Positions 53,836 through 63,119 of a DNA stretch of 64,000 bases are shown piece by piece. Source of the stretch: Variovorax sp. SG517 (GTDB lineage Bacteria > Pseudomonadota > Gammaproteobacteria > Burkholderiales > Burkholderiaceae_C); assembly GCF_013376045.1 (NCBI RefSeq), contig NZ_JABMJG010000006.1:310001-374000 (forward strand). The letters are read 5' to 3'. Position 1 is the stretch's first letter, and each line of letters opens with the position of its first letter. The notes below the pieces were generated by a model. The model searched no databases. It was given only the letters and a program-made list of their open reading frames with translations, and was not told where the DNA came from. Made by a program: the position numbers and the translations under genes.

Positions 53836-54637
53836 CACCCTCGGCGGACTGCGACTGGACGGCCAAACGACCGTCCTGGGCATCATCGGCGACCCCATTG
53901 CGCAGGTGAAGGCACCCCTGCCGTTGACGCGCTTGCTGCAGGCGCGGGGCATCAACGCGGTGTTGGTGCCGCTGCATGTGCACGGCAACGGGGTCGCGGC
54001 GTTGCTGAGCGCGCTGCATGCGGTGCACAACGTCGAGGGCATCGTCGTCACGGTGCCGCACAAGCAGCGCGTGGCTGGTCTGTCGATCGAGCTGATGCCC
54101 TCGGCAAGGCAGGCACAGGCGGTGAACGTCCTTCGCCGCACCAGCGGCGGCTGGCAGGGTGACCTGCTCGACGGCGCGGGGTTCGTCGCAGGGCTCGCGC
54201 GCAACAGCTTCCACGTGAAGGGGCGCAGCGTGGGGATGGCCGGTGCGGGGGGCGCAGGCAGCGCGATCGGGCTGGCCCTGGCGGCGGCGGGTGCGGCGTC
54301 GATCCACGTGCACGACGTTGATGCCGCAAAGTGCGCGGAGCTGGTCGAGCGCCTGCGCGCGCTCGGACATGCGGCGGGCCGTTGGGACGCGGCAAGCCCT
54401 CGCGATCTCGTCGTCAACGCGACGCCCATGGGCATGAAGCCAGGCGATGCCTTGCCTTTCGCACTCTCGGCGATCCAGGCCGGCCAGACGGTCGCGGAGG
54501 TCATCATGGAGCCCGCCACCACGCCTTTGCTCCTGGAGGCGCAGGCGCGCGGCGCGCGCATCGTCCACGGCCGGCACATGATGAACGAGCAGCTCGAGGC
54601 GATGGCCGACTTCTTCTTCGGCGAGGCGCAGCCATGA
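53822..54637 (+). CDS. Shikimate dehydrogenase-like oxidoreductase (AroE paralogue)
   Basis: A 271-residue AroE-fold protein with the catalytic pair K81 ('TVPHKQRVAG') and D117 ('GDLLDGAGF') and the cofactor loop 'GAGGAGSAIG'. The substrate-binding 'H-S-K-S-P' of shikimate dehydrogenases is 'Q-V-K-A-P' (residues 28-32), so both substrate-contacting serines are missing. The substrate is probably not shikimate. The ATG at 53822 has AAGGA seven bases upstream; the ATG six bases earlier is too close to it. Coupled to the next gene by ATGA. Confidence 0.84.
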   Translation: MTTNDTLGGLRLDGQTTVLGIIGDPIAQVKAPLPLTRLLQARGINAVLVPLHVHGNGVAALLSALHAVHNVEGIVVTVPHKQRVAGLSIELMPSARQAQAVNVLRRTSGGWQGDLLDGAGFVAGLARNSFHVKGRSVGMAGAGGAGSAIGLALAAAGAASIHVHDVDAAKCAELVERLRALGHAAGRWDAASPRDLVVNATPMGMKPGDALPFALSAIQAGQTVAEVIMEPATTPLLLEAQARGARIVHGRHMMNEQLEAMADFFFGEAQP

Positions 54638-55524
54638 GCGCGCCGTTCTTCCCCGGCTTCGAGGTCCATCGCGCCGAGCTTGGCGACGCCACGATCCACG
54701 CCGAGGTCGGCGGCAGCGGCCCGCCCTTGCTGCTGCTGCACGGCTATCCGCAGACGCATGTGGCGTGGCACCGCGTCGCGCCCGCACTCGCCCGGCATTT
54801 CACGGTCGTTGCGCCCGACCTGCGCGGCTACGGCGACAGCACCGGGCCCGGCGGCGATCCGTTGCACATCCATCACTGCAAGCGCACCCTGGGCGGGGAC
54901 CAGGTCGGGCTCATGAAGACGCTGGGCTTCGATCGCTTCGCCATCGTCGGCCACGACCGCGGCGCACGCGTGGGCTACCGGCTGTGCCTCGACCAGCCCG
55001 GCGTGGTCAGTGCCTTCACCTCGCTCACGGTGGTGCCGACCGAGGTGATGTGGCGCCGCGCGAACATGGACTTCGGGCTCAAGGCGTTTCACTGGTATCT
55101 GTTCGCGCAGCCGTTCGACCTGCCCGAGCGCTTGCTGGACGCGGATCCCGCGTACTTTCTCGACTGGTCGCTGCGCTGTGCGGTGCTCAGGTTCGACGCG
55201 GTCACGCCCCAGGCGCTCGCCGAATACCACCGTGCGTTCGCCAAGGCGTCGGTGCGCCACGCAATGATCGAGGACTACCGAGCTGCTGCGTCGATCGATC
55301 TTCGCCACGACAACGAAGACCTCTCCGCCGACCGACGGATCGCCTGTCCGCTGCAGGTGCTGTGGAGCGCATCGAACACCGCGCGGCCCGACCCCGTGGA
55401 GATCTGGCGCCAATGGGCCGACCATGTGGAGGGCGCGGCCATCGACTGCGGCCACCTGATGGCGGAAGAAGCACCCGACGAGGTGCTGGTGCACGTGCTG
55501 CCGTTTCTGCAGCGTCACGCCTGA
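54634..55524 (+). CDS. Alpha/beta hydrolase with haloacetate/fluoroacetate dehalogenase residues
   Basis: A 296-residue hydrolase resembling haloacetate dehalogenase H-1. Nucleophile D108 with R109 and R112 ('GHDRGARVGYR'), halide-pocket H153 and W154 ('AFHWYLFAQP'), Y215 ('EDYRAA') and H274 ('DCGHLMAEE') reproduce the set I recall for the fluoroacetate dehalogenase RPA1163 (D110, R111, R114, H155, W156, Y219, H280). It could remove a halogen from a short acid, or hydrolyse another substrate in this operon. No signal peptide is visible. Confidence 0.83.
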   Translation: MSAPFFPGFEVHRAELGDATIHAEVGGSGPPLLLLHGYPQTHVAWHRVAPALARHFTVVAPDLRGYGDSTGPGGDPLHIHHCKRTLGGDQVGLMKTLGFDRFAIVGHDRGARVGYRLCLDQPGVVSAFTSLTVVPTEVMWRRANMDFGLKAFHWYLFAQPFDLPERLLDADPAYFLDWSLRCAVLRFDAVTPQALAEYHRAFAKASVRHAMIEDYRAAASIDLRHDNEDLSADRRIACPLQVLWSASNTARPDPVEIWRQWADHVEGAAIDCGHLMAEEAPDEVLVHVLPFLQRHA

Positions 55525-55547
55525 CGATCGAAAGGAGAGACCGAGCC

Positions 55548-56610
55548 ATGCGACTGCCGATGATCCTTGCGGCGCTGCTGTGCGTCCTGCAAAGCCACGC
55601 CGAAGTGCCAACACCGGCGCGACAGCAGGAGTTCTTCCCCGCGCCGAGCTTCGAACTCGTTCACTCGGGAGGCTGCGGTGTGATGGAAGGCATCGCGAGC
55701 GCCTCGGATGGCAGCGCGTATTTCACCGAGATCACGCGTTCGGTCGGCTGCTCCGACGCGGGCGGCGTGCAGGGTGGCCGCATCTGGGTCGTACCGCCCG
55801 GCGGCAGGCCGCGCATCTTCCGCGAGCCCAGCAACATGGCCGCCGGCCTGGCCATCGACGCGCAGGACCGGATGGTCACCGCCGAGGGCGCCGATTACGG
55901 CGGGCGCCGCGTCTCCATCACCGACTTGCGCACCGGCGCCTATCGCGTTGTCGCGTACTTCCACGAGAACCGCCAGTTCAACGCGCCCAACGACGTGGCG
56001 ATCGATCGCGCGGGCCGCATTTATTTCTCGGACTTGCGCCTCTTCGGCCCCGAGACGATCGAGCAGCGCATCAACGCCGTCTACAGGATCGATCCGCCCG
56101 AGCCCGGCGCCAAGGGGCTGCGGCCGCTCACGCGCATCCTCGGCGACAACTCGAAGATGAACGGCGTCGAGCTCTCGCCCGATCAGCGAACCCTTTACGT
56201 GGGCCTGTGCGACCCTGGTACGAATGCGCTCGGCGAGCAGGGGAAGGCGGCGCTCGACCGTACCGGAGCGGGCGGCCTCGTCGCGTACCCCCTCGATGAG
56301 TCTGGCCGGCCGGGGAGCGGCGCGCGTGCTGCTCGATCTTGAGAAGTCAGGCTGCGTCGACGGGATGGCCACCGACAACGAAGGCAACGTCTACCTCGCG
56401 CTGCCCAGTGCCGCATCGGGACCCGGCATCTATGTGATGACGCCGGCCGGCGTGCTGGCCGCGCGCCTGGCGCTGCCCCACAACGAAAGCCCGGTCAACC
56501 TGGGATTCGGGCGGGGGCCGGAGGCGGGCACGCTGTATGTCGCCACCGTCGGCGCAGGCAAGGTCTATCGCTTGCGCACCGGCAAGACCGGCTCGCTGCC
56601 GCCGCGTTGA
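55548..56610 (+). pseudogene. SMP-30/gluconolactonase-like gene with a +1 frameshift
   Basis: The first frame (55548 to the stop at 56342) starts with a signal peptide ('LPMILAALLCVLQSHA') and six-bladed propeller motifs ('FNAPNDVAIDRAGRIYFSD', 'MNGVELSPDQRTLYVG'). Near 56295-56325 (sequence with GGGG and GCGGCGCG) the homology jumps to the next frame and continues 'ARVLLDLEKSGCVDGMATD' to the stop at 56610. The joined protein would be about 353 residues, a normal size. One extra base explains it, either a real mutation or an assembly error. AAAGGAGAG precedes the ATG. Confidence 0.8.
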
Positions 56611-56640
56611 GTTTTTTTGAAGTCGAACAGGAACATGGAC

Positions 56641-57237
56641 ATGACCGATGCATGGAGCGACAAGCTCGCAATCCGCGAGCTCGTCGAGAACTGGGCCGTA
56701 TGGCGCGATGCCGGCGACTGGAAGCGCTTCGCCACCGTGTGGCACGACGATGGCTACATGCACGCGACGTGGTTCCAGGGGCCTGCGCGCGAGTTCATCC
56801 GGGTCACCCAGGAGGGGATGGCCAAGGGCGTGAGCATCCTGCATTTCCTCGGCGGCACGTCGATCGATTTGGCGGGCGAGCGCGCCATCGCGCAGACCAA
56901 AATGACGATCTCGCCGCGCGCAGAGGTTCAGGGCGTGCTTTGCGACGTGGTGTGCACGGGGCGCTTCTACGATTTCCTCGAGAAGCGCGATGGCCGCTGG
57001 GGTCTGGTCGTGCGCCAGCCCATCTACGAGAAAGGCCGCATCGACCCCGTCGACCCCGCCGTGCCGCTGCAACTCGACACGGACCGCCTGGCTGCCTTTC
57101 CTGCGGGCTATCGTCACCTGGCTTATGTCCAGACCCAGATCGGCTATGCCGTGAAACGCGACATGCCGCAGCTGCAGGGAGCGGAGGTCGAGGCACTCTA
57201 TGCGCGCGGCCAGGCGTGGCTGGACCAGGAGAGGTAG
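56641..57237 (+). CDS. SnoaL/NTF2-like protein
   Basis: A 198-residue NTF2-like protein ('KLAIRELVENWAVWRDAGDWKRFATVWHDDGYMHATWF', in the style of SnoaL_4). Such proteins include ring-hydroxylating oxygenase beta subunits, dehydratases and cyclases. It closes the operon that begins at 49698. AGGA lies eight bases before the ATG at 56641. The ATG at 56635 is only two bases from AGGA and is less likely. Confidence 0.75.
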   Translation: MTDAWSDKLAIRELVENWAVWRDAGDWKRFATVWHDDGYMHATWFQGPAREFIRVTQEGMAKGVSILHFLGGTSIDLAGERAIAQTKMTISPRAEVQGVLCDVVCTGRFYDFLEKRDGRWGLVVRQPIYEKGRIDPVDPAVPLQLDTDRLAAFPAGYRHLAYVQTQIGYAVKRDMPQLQGAEVEALYARGQAWLDQER

Positions 57238-57587
57238 TGGTGTTCTGGCGTGGAAAGCGCGGCGAACTGGAGATGAAGCATGCCGGCGACCGGCAGGTGC
57301 CAAAGGTCGTAGCGCTCCTCGCCGCTCTTGAACGAACCTGCGAATTGCTCTTTCAACGCACTTGACGAGAAAACCATGTCGCCGCCGGGCAGCGTGGCCA
57401 GGGTGCGCGGCCACCGGATACGTCGTCGGCGGCGAATGCCGATGGCACTGGCACTTATCTGCCCTCCGGGTTCGCTCATGTCCCACAAGGACCAGAGGCC
57501 CGATCCGGAAAAGTCGAGGTTTCGAGGTGGTTTCGGCACGCCGATCTCACTTGCTACATCTCCCGTGCGGCTCGAAAGGAACTCGAC
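57238..57587. other. Intergenic region before ku
   Basis: No convincing gene is seen in these 350 bases. On the minus strand a short frame from an ATG at 57377 to a stop at 57198 encodes 59 residues with protein-like composition ('LKEQFAGSFKSGEERYDLWH'), but I recognise no family and it overlaps the preceding gene. It may be a gene remnant. The ku promoter must lie here, but no strong boxes stand out. Confidence 0.3.
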
Positions 57588-58526
57588 ATGGCCACTGGCA
57601 GCAGAACCCTCTGGAAAGGCGCCATCACTTTCGGACTCGTCCACATCCCGGTGGGCCTGCACACTGCAAGCGTCGAGCAAGGCATCGATTTCGACTGGCT
57701 GGACAAGCGCAGCATGGACCCTGTCGGCTACAAGCGGGTCAACAAGAGGACTGGCCGGGAGATCGACAAGGACAACATCGTCAAGGGCTTCGAGTACGAG
57801 GACGGCAAGTACGTGGTGATCTCGCCCGAGGAAATCGAAGCCGTCTACCCGCGCACCACCCAGACGATTGAGATCCAGCGCTTCATCGACGCGCAGGAGC
57901 TCCCCTTCCTTTATCTGGAACGCCCCTACTACGTCGCGCCGATCAACAAGGGCCAGAAGGTCTACGCGCTGCTGCGAGAGGTGCTCCTGAAGACCGGCAA
58001 GGTCGGCCTGGCCAAGGTGGTGATCGCCACCAAGCAACATCTGGCCGTGCTGGTGCCCTCCGGCAAGGCGATGGTGCTGAACCTGCTGCGATGGGGCGAT
58101 GAGGTCAAGACGCTCGAAGGCCTCGATCTGCCTGCCGCGGGGATGAAGGGCGCCAAGGTGAGCGCGGCGGAGATGAAGATGGCCGAGCAGCTGGTCGACA
58201 GCATGTCGGGCAAATGGAACCCGGAGGACTTCAAGGACGAGTTCAAGAGCGCCGTCATGAAGATCGTCCAGAAGAAGGTCAAGGCCGGCGACACCGAGAC
58301 CGTGATCGAGCCCGAGGAAGAAGCGCCCGAGGACAGCTCGAACGTGATCGACCTGACCGAGCTGCTCCAGCGCAGTCTCAAGGGTGGCAAGGTCTCCAAG
58401 GCCGACGCTCCCGCCGCGCGGAAGCGCACTGCCAAGGCGGCAGGCAAGTCGGGCGGCACCGCGCGGAAGACCGCTTCGAAGGCGGCTTCGAAGAAGGCGG
58501 CGACTCCCACCCGAAAGGCGGCTTGA
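57588..58526 (+). CDS. ku: DNA end-binding protein Ku
   Basis: A 312-residue bacterial Ku. The core ('LWKGAITFGLVHIPVGLHTA' at the N-terminus, 'LPFLYLERPYYVAP' near 110) forms the ring that encircles broken DNA ends and recruits LigD. The last 50 residues are a Lys/Ala-rich tail ('KAAGKSGGTARKTASKAASK'), the DNA-binding and LigD-stimulating extension found in many proteobacterial Ku proteins. AAAGGA lies upstream of the ATG. ligD follows 31 bp later. Confidence 0.95.
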   Translation: MATGSRTLWKGAITFGLVHIPVGLHTASVEQGIDFDWLDKRSMDPVGYKRVNKRTGREIDKDNIVKGFEYEDGKYVVISPEEIEAVYPRTTQTIEIQRFIDAQELPFLYLERPYYVAPINKGQKVYALLREVLLKTGKVGLAKVVIATKQHLAVLVPSGKAMVLNLLRWGDEVKTLEGLDLPAAGMKGAKVSAAEMKMAEQLVDSMSGKWNPEDFKDEFKSAVMKIVQKKVKAGDTETVIEPEEEAPEDSSNVIDLTELLQRSLKGGKVSKADAPAARKRTAKAAGKSGGTARKTASKAASKKAATPTRKAA

Positions 58527-58557
58527 GCACGCACTCCGCCCCTGCGAAGGACGCCCG

Positions 58558-61095
58558 ATGGCCAAGAGCGATGCGCTGTCCACGTACAAGGCCAAGCGGA
58601 ACTTCGCCGTCACCGCGGAGCCCGCCGATGGTGGCCGACCCAGCCCGCACGCGCTCACCTTCGTGGTGCAAAAGCATGCCGCCTCGCGGCTGCACTACGA
58701 CTTCAGGCTCGAGCTCGACGGGGTGATGGTGTCCTGGGCCGTGCCCAAGGGGCCGAGCTTCGATCCGAAGGAAAAGCGGATGGCCATCCACGTGGAAGAC
58801 CATCCGATCTCCTATTCCTCGTTCGAAGGCACGATCCCGCCCAAGCAGTACGGCGCGGGAACCGTCATCGTCTGGGACAACGGCACGTGGGAGCCGGTGG
58901 GCGATCCCCGCGCGGGCCTGGCCGCCGGGAAGCTGGTGTTCCGGCTGCACGGCCAGAAGCTCGAAGGTCTGTGGGAACTCGTGAAGATCGCCAAGGGTGG
59001 TGAGCGCCAGGAGCCCTGGATCCTGTTCAAGAAGAAGGATGCCTTCGCCCGCCCCCATGCCGAGTACGACGTGATCACGGCCCTGCCGGACAGCGTCATC
59101 GCCAGGCCCCTCAAGTCGCCCGGTCGCGAGGCGGCTGCGCCTGGAGCGAAACGCGCCGGCAAGGCCCCCGCCCCCCCCAGGCCGGCGCGCAAGAGCGCGC
59201 TTCCCGCCGAGATCAAGCCGCAGCTGGCAACCCTCGTCGCGGGCGTGCCTGCAGGTGGCGAATGGCTCTTCGAGATCAAGTTCGACGGCTACCGGTTGAT
59301 GGCCCGATTCGACAAGCGCAAGGTCGCGCTCATCACCCGCGGCGGTCACGACTGGTCGGCGCGCATGCCGACGCTGGTGCAGGAGCTCGCCGGGCTGGGC
59401 CTTCATGCGAGCTTCCTGGACGGCGAGATCGTCGTGCTCGGCGACAACGGTGCGCCGGATTTCAATGCGCTGCAGAACGCCTTTGACCGGGGCCAGGGTG
59501 CCGAGCACATCGTGTTCTTTGTCTTCGACGTGCCTTTCTTCGAAGGGCACGACCTGCGCGAGCTCCCCCTGTCGCAGCGCCGACAGCTGCTGCGGGACTT
59601 CCTCGCGGAAAAAGCCACCGACCACGTGCGCTTCAGCGACAACTTCGAAGCCGATCCCGCATCGCTGCTGCGCTCCGCTTGCCAGATGCAGATGGAAGGC
59701 GTGATCGCCAAGCGCGCCGATGCACCGTATGTTTCCCGGCGCAGCGAAACCTGGCTCAAGCTCAAGTGCAAGCTTCGCCAGGAGTTCGTGATCTGCGGTT
59801 ACACCGACCGGACGGACCGCACCGATCAGGTCGGGAGCCTCCTGCTGGGCATCCACGATGACCGCGGCAAGCTGGTGTCCGTGGGGAGTGTCGGCACCGG
59901 CTGGAGCAGCGAGGAGGCCAGCGAGCTCAAGCAGAGGCTGCTGCCGCTGGCCGCGGCGACGTCCCCGTTCGACAAGGGCGACCCCAGGCCGGGCCGCTGG
60001 TCCAGGCGCAAGGCGGGCAGCGAGCGTTGGGTGAAGCCCCGGCTGCTGGCGGAGGTGAGCTTCGCCGAGTGGACCCCTGACGACCAGATCCGGCACGCGT
60101 CCTTCATCGGACTGCGCGACGACAAGCCCGCGAAGGTCATCGTTCGCGAGCGGCCCCGGCAGTTCGGGACATCCGCCGCACCGCCCGGTCGAAAGATTGA
60201 CGGATCGGCGGTGGCCTCCGTCAAGGTGAGCCATGGCGAGCGCGTGATCGACGCGGCCACCGGCGCCACCAAGCTGGACCTGGTGCGCTACTACGAGTCC
60301 GTCGCGCAGTTCATCCTGCCGCATCTGAAGGGGCGGCCGTGCTCGCTCGTGCGCGGTCCCTCGGGGGTGGGCGGGGAACTGTTCTTCCAGAAGCACGGCG
60401 AGAAGATCGGCATTCCCGGCATCACCGAGCTGCCTGAAGACCTGTGGCCGGGCCATGCGGCGCTGCTGGAGATCGGCAGCGCCCAGGCGCTGGCAGGCGC
60501 GGCGCAGATGAATGTCATCGAGTTCCATACGTGGAATTCCACCGCGAAGAACATCGACAGGCCGGACAGGATGGTGTTCGACCTGGACCCCGGCGAAGGA
60601 ACGACCTGGGAGCACGTGCAGGAGGCGGCAACGCTGGTGCGCGCCATGCTCGACGCCCTGGGGCTGCAGGCCTGGCTCAAGACCAGCGGCGGCAAGGGCC
60701 TGCACGTCGTCGTGCCGCTGGCACCGCGCTACGACTACGAGACCGTCAAGGGTTTCTCGCAGGCCATCGTCCAGCACCTGGCACGAACGATCCCGGCACG
60801 CTTCGTGGCCAAGAGCGGGCCGAGCAATCGCGTCGGCAAGCTCTTCGTCGACTATCTGCGCAACGGCCATGGCGCGACGACGGCGGCAGCGTTCTCCGCG
60901 CGGGCCAGGCCCGGGCTCGGTGTCTCGATGCCCGTGGCCTGGGACGATCTGGGGCAGCTCAAGAGCGGTTCGCAGTGGAACATCCAAACCGCGCGCGAGT
61001 ACCTTTCCTTTCGGGCGGAGGATCCTTGGAAGGGCTATTGGAAGAAGCGCCAGCCGCTCGCTGAAGCGATGAAGCGGCTCGGGTACAGGAAGTAA
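58558..61095 (+). CDS. ligD: Multifunctional ATP-dependent DNA ligase LigD
   Basis: An 845-residue NHEJ enzyme in the order phosphoesterase, ligase, polymerase, as in Pseudomonas LigD. The 3'-phosphoesterase has H40, H46 and D48 ('LHYDFRLEL'). The ligase adenylation lysine is K241 ('EIKFDGYR'). The polymerase/primase metal pair is D675 and D677 ('FDLDPGEG'). It trims, fills and seals ends bound by Ku. The frame is open further upstream into ku, but the protein homology starts at the ATG at 58558. Confidence 0.95.
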   Translation: MAKSDALSTYKAKRNFAVTAEPADGGRPSPHALTFVVQKHAASRLHYDFRLELDGVMVSWAVPKGPSFDPKEKRMAIHVEDHPISYSSFEGTIPPKQYGAGTVIVWDNGTWEPVGDPRAGLAAGKLVFRLHGQKLEGLWELVKIAKGGERQEPWILFKKKDAFARPHAEYDVITALPDSVIARPLKSPGREAAAPGAKRAGKAPAPPRPARKSALPAEIKPQLATLVAGVPAGGEWLFEIKFDGYRLMARFDKRKVALITRGGHDWSARMPTLVQELAGLGLHASFLDGEIVVLGDNGAPDFNALQNAFDRGQGAEHIVFFVFDVPFFEGHDLRELPLSQRRQLLRDFLAEKATDHVRFSDNFEADPASLLRSACQMQMEGVIAKRADAPYVSRRSETWLKLKCKLRQEFVICGYTDRTDRTDQVGSLLLGIHDDRGKLVSVGSVGTGWSSEEASELKQRLLPLAAATSPFDKGDPRPGRWSRRKAGSERWVKPRLLAEVSFAEWTPDDQIRHASFIGLRDDKPAKVIVRERPRQFGTSAAPPGRKIDGSAVASVKVSHGERVIDAATGATKLDLVRYYESVAQFILPHLKGRPCSLVRGPSGVGGELFFQKHGEKIGIPGITELPEDLWPGHAALLEIGSAQALAGAAQMNVIEFHTWNSTAKNIDRPDRMVFDLDPGEGTTWEHVQEAATLVRAMLDALGLQAWLKTSGGKGLHVVVPLAPRYDYETVKGFSQAIVQHLARTIPARFVAKSGPSNRVGKLFVDYLRNGHGATTAAAFSARARPGLGVSMPVAWDDLGQLKSGSQWNIQTAREYLSFRAEDPWKGYWKKRQPLAEAMKRLGYRK

Positions 61096-61229
61096 GCAGG
61101 CCCATCGCCGCGCCTTGCGCCGCGAGGCCGACGGCGCTTCTGTCCGGCGGTAGGTTCGCCCTTCTGGCCAGAGCCCCACCAGCGTAGCCTGCGTGCTGCC
61201 GAGGACCACGCCGATGCAGGCGCGTTTGT

Positions 61230-62012
61230 CTACGCTTTTGGCATGTCGAGTTCGATCCAGGCCGGCGCATGGTCGCTCGCACCGGTGCGCCCGCGCACGT
61301 CGCGGTCCACGCCAGCATTGCGAAGCATCGGTGCGAGTTCCGCGTTCAGCAGCAAATGGTCGATGCGAAGCCCGGCGTCGCGTGGATAGCGGTTGCGCCA
61401 GTACGTCCAGAAGGTGAACGGTGCGCGCTCGGGATGGCACGTGCGGATCGCGTCGGTCCAGCCTTGCTTGAGAAGCTGTGCGAACGCCGCCCGGCTTTCG
61501 GGTTGCAGCAGCGCGTCGTCGCGCCATGAGGCCGGGTTGTAGATGTCGGCATCGGTCGGCACGACGTTGTAGTCACCGGCCAACACGACGGGCATGCCGC
61601 TAGCGAAGAGTTTCTCCGCATGTCTGTTGAAGGCCTCGAACCACTGCAGCTTGTAGTCGAACTTCGGCCCCGGCTGCGGATTGCCGTTGGGAAGATAGAG
61701 GCAGCCGATCAGCACGCCGTCGACCACCGCCTCGATGTAGCGGCTCTGCGTGTCGGCTTCCATGCCCGGCACGCCGCGTCCGATGTCGATCGGCGTTTTT
61801 CCGCGCGCAAGGATGGCGACCCCATTCCAGGCGCGCTGCCCGAGTGCGACGATGCCGTAGCCCGCACCCTGGATCGCATCGATGGGCAGGTTGCCATCGG
61901 GACTCTTGAGTTCCTGCAGGCATGCGACATCGGGCTTCGTCTCGGCCAGCCACTCGAGCAGGCGTGCGAGGCGGCTGTTGATGCCGTTGATGTTGAATGT
62001 TGCGATCTTCAT
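61230..62012 (-). CDS. xth: Exodeoxyribonuclease III-family nuclease
   Basis: A 260-residue EEP-superfamily nuclease. Typical ExoIII motifs are 'ATFNINGINSRL' at the start, 'CLQELKSPDG' near residue 35, 'GDYNVVPTDAD' near 155 and 'ASDHAPAWIEL' at the end, supplying the metal Glu, the Asn/Asp pair and the catalytic Asp-His. It acts as an AP endonuclease and 3'-exonuclease in base-excision repair. It is convergent with ligD, 134 bp away. ATG at 62012; a TTG nine bases upstream was not used. Confidence 0.9.
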   Translation of the reverse strand: MKIATFNINGINSRLARLLEWLAETKPDVACLQELKSPDGNLPIDAIQGAGYGIVALGQRAWNGVAILARGKTPIDIGRGVPGMEADTQSRYIEAVVDGVLIGCLYLPNGNPQPGPKFDYKLQWFEAFNRHAEKLFASGMPVVLAGDYNVVPTDADIYNPASWRDDALLQPESRAAFAQLLKQGWTDAIRTCHPERAPFTFWTYWRNRYPRDAGLRIDHLLLNAELAPMLRNAGVDRDVRGRTGASDHAPAWIELDMPKA

Positions 62013-62068
62013 CAGGCCCAACCAAGAGACGGAATGGCGGGGCGAACAGGCGCGAAATCGCGCGCCCT

Positions 62069-62413
62069 CTATCCCGCCGATCGCTGGACAGGAGCGCAGG
62101 CGCCGTCCGAGGTGGTCCTCGACCGTTCGACAGGCACGCGCGAGAGAAGCTCGAAGGCCGGTCGCGACCTGTGCTCGCGCCGCACTGGCACGACCGTTGC
62201 GGGCTGTGGCAATGTCGCGCCCAACGTCTTCGCCAAGCCGGCGAACCGAAGGTCTGCCTCCTTGCGCAGCCTGGCAATCTGCTCGATGCCGTGGTTCGGA
62301 ATGCCCCGGCGTCCGCCCTGCGTGCGCTGGTGAAGCTGATGGATGGCCGTGTAGGCGGCGGCTTCCGCCGTCAACCAGTCAATGAAAGCAGCGTGGTTGA
62401 CTTCTTCGGCCAT
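62069..62413 (-). CDS. Hypothetical protein
   Basis: A 114-residue frame with a good ribosome site (GAAGGA before the ATG at 62413) and a helical, charged N-terminal half ('EEVNHAAFIDWLTAEAAAYTAI', 'IEQIARLRKEADLRF'). The C-terminal part is Arg/Pro-rich and looks disordered. No family is recognised. It shares strand with the downstream xth gene, 56 bp away. Confidence 0.5.
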   Translation of the reverse strand: MAEEVNHAAFIDWLTAEAAAYTAIHQLHQRTQGGRRGIPNHGIEQIARLRKEADLRFAGLAKTLGATLPQPATVVPVRREHRSRPAFELLSRVPVERSRTTSDGACAPVQRSAG

Positions 62414-62844
62414 CGGTTTCCTTCAGTGGTGTTGCGCGGTGAATCTAAAGGTCTGCCCAAAGTCGCTTGTAGTCCGCCGCCGCCAAGGTTCGCCCGAATG
62501 CGCCGTCATGCGGTTCTCCTCGGCCCGACAGCAACATGGTTCATGAGCCCACCGGTTCCGTGGCCGGATTGCCGATCGCCACGAAGAGCGGCTTTCAGCT
62601 CGGCTGCGTAATGCGGTGACCTGGAATCGCCGGCCTGGAAAAACGGCTTGGCTGACATGCGCAGGACGCGTGCGCCCCCTTCGACGCCCCGTGTCTGCCA
62701 TCCCGGTCGGTCCCACGTCCCGGCCAAGGTCAGAGCCTTCTCGACTTTCTTGCCGTTGCTCGGACGAATTGGGATGCGAGCCCATTGATCTTCCGGCGTC
62801 CTGGCGCGCAAGCCTTCGCCTCATGCGGTCGTGAAGACCGCCGT
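62414..62844. other. Region without a convincing gene
   Basis: About 430 bases between a hypothetical gene and a truncated SDR. A minus-strand frame (62811 to 62506, TTG start, about 101 residues, 'EDQWARIPIRPSNGKKVEKALTLA') has plausible composition but no family, no good start and no ribosome site. The right edge, near 62845, is where SDR homology begins abruptly, so a deletion or insertion junction may lie here. Confidence 0.35.
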
Positions 62845-63117
62845 CATGCGGCGCTGGAAGCCGCCGCCCGGCAGTTGGCACGCGAGCTCGCTCCCGTGCG
62901 TGTCTACGCCATCAGCCCTGGTCCGGTGAATACGCCGAGCTGGCGGCTGATGGACGACGCCAGTAGGACCGCGATGTTCGCGAGGCTCGACGGTACGCTG
63001 CCCGTGGGCTTCGCGGCCGACGAAGACGATACCGCCGCGGGCTACCTGTTTGCGATGCAGGCGCGAGCGCTCACGGGCGCGGTGATCGACATCGACAGTG
63101 GCGCGCTGGTGGCCTGA
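62845..63117 (+). pseudogene. 5'-truncated short-chain dehydrogenase
   Basis: Only the C-terminal third of an SDR is present: 'AALEAAARQLARELAPVRVYAISPGPVNTPS', which normally follows the active-site 'YxxxK', and the ending 'LTGAVIDIDSGALVA'. The Rossmann motif, Asn-Asn-Ala-Gly and catalytic Tyr are missing. The preceding residues are not SDR-like. The stop at 63115-63117 is two bases before the next gene's ATG. Confidence 0.75.
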
Positions 63118-63119
63118 GC

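Noticed and set aside
57198..57377. A 59-residue minus-strand gene between the SnoaL-like gene and ku
   Set aside because: No family is recognised, no ribosome site is seen and it overlaps the neighbouring gene; kept only as a note in the intergenic entry.
58378..61527. Very long open frame (about 1050 codons) on the minus strand opposite ligD
   Set aside because: It mirrors ligD, has no recognisable protein motifs and is expected from GC-rich codon bias in the real gene.
62506..62811. A 101-residue minus-strand hypothetical gene
   Set aside because: It has only a TTG start without a ribosome site, no recognised family, and lies in a decayed region.
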